From contig OX291546.1 of the NCBI GenBank assembly GCA_946406115.1, positions 11,463,019 through 11,527,018 of the forward strand: DNA of 64,000 nucleotides, written 5' to 3'. Below are positions 56,010 to 64,000 of the stretch, in pieces. How positions within the stretch are numbered: position 1 is the first letter of the stretch; every line of letters begins with the position of its first letter. The notes under the pieces were generated by a model. That model ran no database searches, had not been told where the DNA came from, and saw only the letters and a list, made by a program, of their open reading frames with translations. The DNA comes from Apoda limacodes. Taxonomy: Eukaryota > Arthropoda > Insecta > Lepidoptera > Limacodidae. Position numbers and translations under genes: made by a program.

Positions 56010-56276
56010 ACAAACTTTGCTATGCACATGATAGTTCTGAAGGAGCTTTTAACACGGGTCGTGCAAACATCCCTCTTTCTGTTGTGGAGGAAAGCGCGTA
56101 TAACTTGGGTCTCAAATCTAGATCACTCTGTCCAAGGTCTATGGGGACGTGACAACTTGGTCCGTTACAACCCTACGAAGACACAAGTCTGCTCGTACAC
56201 CGCTAAGAAAACCCCATTCAGTGAGATCCTACAATTCCAGGTCCCGTTTTTTACCCTTTGGGTACGGAACCCTAAT
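56010..56276 (+). pseudogene. non-LTR retrotransposon family A fragment plus GGTTCCGTACC-type end
   Basis: RDNLVRYNPTKTQVCSYTAK then KTPFSEILQFQ, typical of the segment after the RT domain in family A. It ends at TTTGGGTACGGAACCCTAAT (56256-56275), the end of the other repeat family. Confidence 0.6.
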
Positions 56277-56289
56277 GAAAAAAATCTAT

Positions 56290-58680
56290 GATTATAAGAA
56301 TTAAATGAAACATACACACTCAAAGTTCTCCAATTTTCCAAGACAATTGTACCGCACCACGCAGATATTAGATACATAATATATTAGATTTAATAAATAT
56401 TCTTGTCATGCCAGTATCTATATTTAATTATTTACGATAGTTAATATTTTAGGAAAATATTGCTTTATACAGAAATGGCTCATAAAACACATTTTATTAT
56501 TTAATGTCTTTGACGGTAACGTGTACTGTACTGCCTTCGAGTAGCAATTTTCCTACTTACATATTGAAGGTGAGCAATAAAGGCGTCTCCTTAATGGAAT
56601 ATACAGTCAAGCATAATAAACCTTATTTCCAAAGTGTCTTTTCTTTGCTTTTAGGTAATTCCCTTTCATACGTTCTATATTTTTTCTCATACCTTCATAT
56701 TAATATCACGTAAGCAACTGCCACCTGTAAATATTTTTTCTCAAACATGCTACAATATACGACCATATCTTGCACAAGATTCTTTGGGATTAATCGTACT
56801 TGCAGTACAGTATCAGAGAGCGGCCCGCAATGTATTAGCCGGCGGCTCGAGCGCTTGAATATGTAATTTGAAAAAGAACGAACTTTTTTAAGCCCGAACA
56901 TTGATTAACTAAAGAGATAACTCATCAATTTTTATGTAAATTTCGGACAATGGCAAATTGGCAGCAAAATTACCTTAACTTTTTTTATTATTGTCAACAC
57001 AGTTGTGTTATAATAATTTTATAATAATATATAATATAAATATGACATACATTACATTTTTTTTTTAATTATATATTTAAGTTTAATTACACTGTGCGGA
57101 CAGACCCTTTGAAATCTGTGGCACAAGGTTTTGCCCGTGACAAGGAGTTCCTTCTTAGGCGCTTGAGATATTAAAAAACGCGAATTGCACACAACAGACC
57201 GATTTTACTTTACTTATGCTTCTAACTTAAATTCTAATACATATGTACAAAAATTTTACTTCTTAGCTTTCATAGCTATTAACTTGTTGAAGTTTTCTTG
57301 AAGACTGAATACAAATACAAATTTTGTTCTATATTTATAATAAAAATAAAAACTTAACTTATTGTACTTACTGTGGTGACTAAAAATCTAGCCCACACAA
57401 AAACTTAGCGAAAGGCAACATATAGTAATTGATATAGACATATATCGAAAGTGTAGGTATATCTACCTAGCTATAAATCGCTACTGACAGTTGGGGTCTC
57501 TATCGGCTTTTGCCATCACAGTCACACGATTCATGGCTTGGCATAAAATAACGTTGTTTTACATTTTTGGGTTTTATAGCCAAACGGTAGAAGCTATAAT
57601 GACGATTAGGATGTCCTAAGATAGAGCTTTCGGAGGCGGTTTCAACGACATATAGTGGTACGTTCCATCGTCTACGATTAGGCCGTAGAGAAGAGCTGGA
57701 ATTTTAGCTCTCAGGGCTTTCTGCCTAAACTAGATGACTACAGACTTTGTGCTATATGTCAAAAAGTAGACCTAAAATTTGGACATATCTTTCAGTATTT
57801 TTGGTGTCCGTCAGTCTGTTTAATCATGAAAAAATGTGTGATACAAGTTTTCAGGATTTTCCTTGTGCTCCTGTACTTCAGGGCTTAAAGTTACCTGTAT
57901 GAAACCCGGTAGATGCCTATAAGAGGTATCTAATGATACATTTACCTTTATCCTACGTAACCGGGTTGCTGAGTTATAAGCTATTGTATTTCATAAGTTT
58001 ACATGTAATTTGCGCCCTAACCGCCCTACTTACCGTAACGGTGTAGACACCTACGTATAGGGGCAAAGGTGTGCATTTAACCTGTGATACTTATTTCAGG
58101 CACAGCCTAAGGACTTAATGACTTTAGCCATGTGAAGTTTCAGACAGTATTTCCCTTTTTTACCCATAGACCCATCTCTTTTGTATCCTTATTTCAGTTT
58201 ATTGTTATAGGAGTGAGTTCTATATAGAACTTTACATAGTGTAAATTTTTGCACAACAAATGGCTTATGTTTTACATACATACATTACAGTAAAATTCCC
58301 GCTGTTTTGGGTATAGTCGTGCGTACTAAGTTGACAACATGTCGGTACTCACACAATATTATTTTTTATATCAACAAATAGTAAAGAGGGGAAATGTAAC
58401 AAACCTACTCTAATTTTACCTAACTTAATACAATTTTACACTTATTGGTTTTACATGTTTTTTAATCTAAACTAGTCCCTATCAGGAAAATAGTTTTTAT
58501 TGTATAAAAATATAATTAATATTAACTTATTATTACGAAACATTATATGACATAAATTATGCATTTTTATATAAATGTTTGTGGATGCAATTTCTGTTGC
58601 ATTCTTGCAGCGGTGATAACATACACTATTAATAAAACAATGAACCTAAAAATAATAAAAGTTTAAAAAATATAATTAAA
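56290..58680. other. non-coding AT-rich stretch
   Basis: No gene, RNA gene or repeat that I can name. Confidence 0.5.
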
Positions 58681-58683
58681 TAA

Positions 58684-60715
58684 CTAAAATAAATTATTAA
58701 AAGAAGTCCCTTTAGGCAAGGTTCCGAAGATACTGGCAGCGTTCCCCCTTTGTAAAGCTAGACTAATTCTTTGTCCGAGGTGGCTACCAGCTCTTCGGTC
58801 TCCTGTGATGTCGACTAACCTTTTTGCTATTTCCTTAAAAAGCCTTATAGCGCTAGGAACCCAAGGACCAAGGGTCTCGACACCAAATGGGACAAAAACA
58901 TATTCGGAGCCTAGACCGCTGTATTTGCATGCTTTAACTTTTTCAGCCGCTTCACAAGCCGCACCAGCTCTGTTGTTGGTTCCATGTAGATGGGAAGGGG
59001 CTAGCGTGTCTGAACAGGTTGCATTCCATACCAGCACCCGGCCTATCTTCCATGGAATCAAACTCATACCGTCCAGTCTCTTGCCATCGTCTCTTGCAAT
59101 ACCAGTCGGCTCAAGTAGACTTGGCACGTTGACGGTGTCAAGGGACCGGCGTATGATATCATTAATTGCGGCATGTCTCGAGAAGCGGCCTGCACTTTTT
59201 TTGCATGACAGTCCATGATGTCCTAGCTTGTCAACATCATTGCCACAGGGACATTTATGAGGAACGTAGACCGGAACCCCAAGCTGTAGACAGGTTGCGA
59301 TTCGGAGCCTAGCACGCGCCGAAACTGTACTACAGCTCAAAAGATTGTCATAAGTCAATTTGCAGTTTATGTCGTCCCAGCTCCGCTGTGAATTTGGAGA
59401 AACTGGAAAATTTTGACCTGGGCATGCAATTAAAAAAGCGTTTCTCGCCTTTTCAAGCCAGCAATCTCAAAATTTGAAGGGGATGCCCTTAAAATATTAC
59501 TTATGAGATTTGCTGAACTATGGAGAGAAGATAGAAAAGCTGGTAAAGCGACACTGGAAATTTTGCGAATCCCTAAACCACCATAACGGATGGGTAGAGA
59601 TGCTTGTGTCCAAGATTGCTCGTTCAGCTACATATTTAGAATCGATTCTAAGCTAATTTTGATTAAAACGTCTACTTGTGTCAAAAGATCTGGGTGATTC
59701 CAAAGGGAGCAGCAACGGAGCACATACGTTAATTTTGGGACAAAAAGACAGAATTTTAAGATGCAAAGTGCATAATGTTGACTAATTTCAAGGAAACGGT
59801 CAGCAGAATTTTGAAATTTGGTGATTGAATTATATTAATATTTCAAAAATAGATTCATCAAAAATTTAAGAAAAAATTTAAAAATTCGCAAGCATATAAT
59901 GACTCATTCACTGTCACAGCCATAAGGCTATGGAATAGTTTACCATTTGATGTCAAAAAAGCACAAACTTTAAGAAAATTTAAAAATCTCGTAATCACAC
60001 ATTACTTAAAAATTTAAGCTGTCTCATCAACACTGTTTATTCATCTATATTATTTCAGATGTATGTAGTTTGTGTATTTATTTTTATTTTTTGTTATGTA
60101 TTTGATATATATATGTATATTTATTTTTTGTACGTATTAGTATTATTTATTATTCATATGTATATAAATTTAGCTATTGCTATAAATGTATACTTATATT
60201 GTAAAGTTTCAGTTAGCACATTCTACTCAATAATTTTATAAAGTCTCCTCTACCCAAAGGTTGTCTGGAAGAGATCGCTCATTAGCGATAAGACCGCCAA
60301 TTTGTTATTACTTTTATTGTTAAATTGTTTTGTTTTCTATATGCGCAATAAAGTATATTATTATTATTAAGAACCTAAAAGGTAAAGGGAACTACTGTTT
60401 GGTATTTTAATATTTGGAGCCAAAATATTAAATTTTGGTTTCACGTGATTTAAATTTAAGTCGCAGTTATTTATAAAAAGTTCGCATTTGCTAAAATTAA
60501 GCTCTAAACCAATGGCTTCAAATTTATTTTTGATTAAAAAAAGGACCGAAAAAACAGTATCCATATCACCTCCTAGGGTTCCGTCGTCCAAATACCAAAC
60601 GTTGAATTTAGAATTAAAATTTTTGATTATTGGATTTGTAGCTAAACTAAAAATTGCAGGTCCCTGTTGACAACCTAGTTCCGAGGACAGTTCATTAGAA
60701 ATTTGCGTTATTGTT
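58684..60715 (-). pseudogene. RLE-type non-LTR retroelement with LDDG reverse transcriptase, interrupted
   Basis: Read on the - strand from 60715. LSSELGCQQG and FSLATNPIIKNFNSK lead to WYLDDGTLGGDMDTVFS, an RT catalytic block with LDDG in place of YADD, then GLELNFSKCELF. After the insertion at about 59830-60369 it resumes with TQASLPIRYGGLGIRK, SQRSWDD, and a 224-aa open frame (58684-59358). That frame has a CPCG...HHGLSC zinc knuckle, RHAAINDIIRRSL, and RDDGKRLDGMSLIPW...LVWNATCSDTLAPSHL, which resembles a PD-(D/E)XK-type restriction-like endonuclease. The knuckle followed by nuclease is the order found in R2-like elements. The copy is broken by a TAG within the 59.6-kb part and a lost DPLG in QQGDPLGP. 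Family name is not certain. Confidence 0.75.
59830..60369 (+). mobile_element. CR1-type retrotransposon 3' end, nested insertion
   Basis: TVTAIRLWNSLPFDVKKAQT then LRKFKNLVITHYLKI and a stop (about 59905-60018) is the typical ORF2 tail. It is followed by a 3' UTR with GAGATCGCTCATTAGCGATA, AGACCGCC and GCAATAAAGTATA ending in (ATT)n. It splits the - strand retroelement. Confidence 0.8.
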
Positions 60716-60719
60716 TTAA

Positions 60720-61620
60720 TTTACACGCATGTTTGAGAATAGCACTATAAAAGCCTGGGCCACAACTGAGCATAACCGGACTATGTGATGCATATGCCTC
60801 GGCTACGCCTCGATCGCCCGGTTATGCTGCATTTGCGGGCCGCGGCAGCTATGTACTATTACTGAAAAATGCTATGAAATGTTTAAATTCGAAAAAAGGC
60901 GATTTTCTATACTATTTTCTTTGAATCGCCTGATAAAGAACCACACCATGCCAATATCAAAAGATTTTATTTTCAATTTAATTTTGTGATTAAATTTCTG
61001 TTTCTTGATTTGCGTTTTGAGTAATGCTTCATACACGTTTCGACCGTGAGGCCATTGCTGGATTCATATTATTTGCGGACTTTTCTCACGGTTCGTCCTT
61101 TAAACTCTCCAGCAGATGCTACTATTTCTACTACCATCAATAAATAAGTTGCGTTACATATACTCGAAATTTATTTCGAAAACCAAACTTTCTGGACTCT
61201 GCCTACGAGCGAAATGACTCGCAGATCACAACGAAACACCTATTAGTGTTATTAATAAATAAAATTTCATTTCGTATGATTTCGAATTTATTATAAAAGA
61301 ATTTTGAGGGAAAATATTGAAAACATGGCGATTTATTCTTAAAGTGATAGTGATGATGAATAAGGATTGGAATTGTAGGTATTAGAAGAAATATCGTTCG
61401 TACCAAGTACAAAATGGCTTTTCTTACCCTTGGAGAGAATAAGATTAGCAAGCACTGCCTCGCCGACGCAGCATGCTTCATACAAACAAATTCCTCACTT
61501 ATTTTCACAATCAAACCGAACACCACGAAATTTTGAGGACATATTCCATTATATTCTATGGGTTTAAAGTTATACATAATTCTAGTTCTTCATACAAATG
61601 ATGTCAAATAAGATTTCGGA
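60720..61620. other. non-coding stretch
   Basis: Contains an inverted pair GCATAACCGG (60770-60779) and CCGGTTATGC (60818-60827). The - strand open frame at 61203-61577 (124 aa) shows no recognised domain. Confidence 0.45.
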
Positions 61621-61624
61621 AAAA

Positions 61625-62012
61625 TCAGCCAAGTGCGAGTCGGACTCGCGCACGAAGGTTTCCGTACCATTATCTATAAAACGACACAAAAATCACGTTT
61701 GTTGTTTTGGAACCCCCCTTAAATATTTGTTTTATTTTAATTTAATTATTTCCTTTTAAATTAATTTAATATTCTGTGAATATTTTAAGCATCTTCCTGT
61801 TACCGTTATCTATATCGAGCAAAATCGAGCCAAAAATTACGTTTGTTGTATGGGAGCCCCCTTAAATATTTATTTTATTCTGGTTTTTAGTATTTGTTGT
61901 TATAGCGGCAACAGAAATACATTTTTTGTAAAAATTTCAACTGTCTAACTATCACGGTTCACGAGATTCAGCCTGGTGACAGACTGACGGACAGCGTAGC
62001 CTTAGTAATAGG
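61625..62012 (-). repeat. GGTTCCGTACC-type repeat, long - copy
   Basis: CCAAGTGCGAGTCGGACTCG, TTTCCGTACCATTATCTATA, two ACGTTTGTTGT segments, TTGTTATAGCGGCAACAGAA, CTATCACGGTTCACGAGATT and CAGCCTGGTGACAGACTGAC. An internal part is duplicated, making it longer than the 12298 copy. Confidence 0.8.
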
Positions 62013-62412
62013 TTAACTCTAAAAACATGTTTACGATATAAGAAAACTATGGATATGGATTTAGCTTGAGGTCATGATTACAAAATCAAATGGTACAGTG
62101 TTTGATAACTAAAATCTCAAAGCAAATGAGAAATTAGTTTGTATCAAGCAAGCTGCGAGGCATCGCGAATCGTATATATCTAATTGCGCACGGTGTCCAT
62201 TTATTTCATACATTTCATACAGTCCGCCATCGAAGGCCCTGAGACAAAATAATTGTGAGGTAAGGCGGACGGCGAGAGAAGGGGCGAGCGCACCCGGGCT
62301 GTCGAAGGATCCAGTTATACAAACCAACTACTTGCAGAATTATAACTTTATTAATTTAGTCAAATATATACATATATATATAATAGACACTTACGTATGT
62401 ATTGTGTTAGTA

Positions 62413-63368
62413 GAGGAGACCGAGGTGTTTTGAAACAGAGGTGATTTGAAACAGCACTGATTTCGCTAAACTTGAAACCGTTAAAGAGCTGGCAACGTCG
62501 CATTTCAACCCTTTTCCATCGCCCGCAGGCCCTTCAGTACAATTCCGTAAATCTCGGCGGCAATTTCGTTGATTTTAGTTTCACGTCGTAAAAATCGTAA
62601 AAAGTAAGCTTTAAACGACTTTTTCAAACACCTTTCTTTGGATAATGCGTTTGTTTTTTAGTTTAGGTAATATATGTTTCGAGAGCTTATTAACTAACAA
62701 TTAAATTCGTAGCATTGGTTTAGCTCATTTCTATGTGTTTTGCTTCTTGGTTTTAATTAAATAGAAATCGGGAGTATTTTCCTTATTAAGGTATTTCAAT
62801 TCAGTTCGTTTAAGTTTTGTATGGCTGATTTGCTTATATGGTGATAGTTTATATTTATTAATTTTTTATTGTTTTTAAGCATTTTATTTGTTGATTATAA
62901 CGAAAGTGTCATACTACTTCAATACATAATTAGAATTTAATTAGGAGATTATTTTTGTTAAGATTGATAGTACATTTTAACAGTTAACTCAATTTAGCAA
63001 AAAAAAATATTCAAAATTATTAAATTCCGTCTTTGAAAGTTTTATTTTAATAAATACCTTAAAATTAAAGTGTCTTTTCCACTTTACAACCCTGTATTCC
63101 ACCAAAAAGTTGGAATTCACCATCTTCTGTTTCAACTCACCTCGATCTCTGTTTCAACCTACCTCAGCATGAGGGCAGTTAAAACAGAATGACTTGAGAT
63201 GTTCAAGGCGATTTTTTGCCACAGAATTTACACTTACGCTTTTTTTTACTCATCTTCAAGTCCAAGAAATGAACTATCGATTGACACTTATCACATGCGA
63301 TTTGTGTAAATAGTACTTTTTTTATCAAACAAAATGTCAAAATTGTTTCAACTCCCCTAGGTCTCCCT
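62413..63368. mobile_element. 956-bp DNA element with inverted ends and TA flanks
   Basis: Left end GAGGAGACCGAGGTGTTTTG; right end, inverted, AGGGAGACCTAGGGGAGTTG, both continuing AAAC (18 of 24 positions match). TA lies immediately outside each end (62411-62412, 63369-63370), as for Tc1/mariner/pogo insertions. The GTTTCAAC..ACCTC motif is repeated near 63130-63165. No transposase ORF. Confidence 0.7.
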
Positions 63369-63699
63369 TATTTTTTAACATTAGAGAGTTTTTGGAGGGA
63401 TCGCAATGTAAAACCAATATTTAATCTCGTAAGGTTTACTTTTAATTGAATTCCTTTTTTGCTATACAAACAGGATACCAAAGGTTACCATACCATAAAA
63501 ATCGTGTGGGGTAACTGGATTCCAATGTAATAAATAATAAGTCAAATTGTAGGGTTTGAGTTGCCCCTTGCTACTAATCCCTATAAAATATACCTTTTTT
63601 TATAAAATTTACTCTAATGCTATACATTTTAGAGAAAAATACAATGATGCAGGATTTTAGAGCAAATATTTCCGATCGATATAAAATATTATATACTTA

Positions 63700-63943
63700 A
63701 TTTCGCTAGCGGTTCCGCTTGTCCTTTATTATCAGCATGGAATTTCTATGTCAACTCCTTAATTATACTAATGAAGTCTGCTATAGACAGCTATAGCTCT
63801 GTAGCTATAGTTCATTTAAGCTAGGTTATACTTGTACCCGCGGGAACTTTTAATTTTTTCGGTGTTTTTTTCTGTTTCAGGAGCAAACCTATATTTGTGC
63901 CAAGTAACAAACATCCAAACTTTCACATTTATAATATTAGTAG
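63700..63943 (-). mobile_element. Helitron-like element
   Basis: + strand begins CGCTAGCGGTTCCGCTTGTC and ends CAAACTTTCACATTTATAAT then ATTAGTAG, the reverse of the 23852 copy's ends. Confidence 0.5.
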
Positions 63944-64000
63944 TTTCTTTTGTAGGTCAGTGTTTTTAATATTGCGGAATTTTTTTGGCCTGTTGGTTTT

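Noticed and set aside
58805..59218. 137-aa + strand open frame
   Set aside because: It is the antisense shadow of the 224-aa retroelement frame at 58684-59358.

Overview
The window looks like nuclear DNA of an insect, most likely a moth or butterfly (Lepidoptera). It is strongly AT-rich, has a widely spaced intron-containing gene, and is packed with degraded interspersed repeats: tRNA-derived SINEs, a 5S-rRNA-derived element, non-LTR retrotransposon tails, Helitron-like elements and short inverted-repeat elements. Many of these have sequences I associate with lepidopteran genomes. The species cannot be named from the sequence.

The one convincing host gene runs on the + strand from 27425 to 51281. 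It encodes a nose-resistant-to-fluoxetine (NRF-6)-like membrane protein: signal peptide, cysteine-containing extracellular NRF domain, then an acyltransferase-3-type multi-membrane domain. I reconstructed 12 coding exons. Every intron is GT-AG, all phases join, and the sum is 2295 nt (764 residues plus stop), so the gene appears intact. Exon 5 (42745-42838) lies in a frame where no long ORF is visible and was found only by phase matching. Intron 1 is about 10.5 kb and is filled with transposon debris; the other introns range from 78 bp to 2.8 kb.

Upstream (1-27.3 kb) I see no host gene. It holds non-LTR retrotransposon fragments (about 150-590 and 3180-3500), SINE copies (3863, 24221), inverted-repeat elements (10374-10575, 11432-11595, 24304-24903), Helitron-like ends and several unclassified repeat families. 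Intron 1 carries a 5S-derived element (28115-28395), four SINEs, one tRNA-derived SINE with a perfect 12-bp target-site duplication (33753-34066), and a decayed CR1/Jockey-type retrotransposon on the - strand (about 34180-36590). Intron 10 carries a decayed mariner-like transposase on the - strand.

Downstream (51.3-64 kb) there is an inverted-repeat element enlarged by an internal insertion (53661-54161), a PIF/Harbinger transposase fragment abutting an RTE-type retrotransposon tail (54.67-55.1 kb), and a non-LTR element on the - strand (60715-58684). That last element has an LDDG reverse-transcriptase motif, a CxC...HxxxC zinc knuckle and a restriction-like endonuclease domain, and is itself split by a CR1-type insertion. 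A 956-bp element with terminal inverted repeats and TA flanks lies at 62413-63368. I found no clear evidence of a previously undescribed multi-gene system. The best leads are the unusual retroelement at 58.7-60.7 kb, the two-headed SINE family, the nested insertions, and a possible alternative last exon in the NRF gene.
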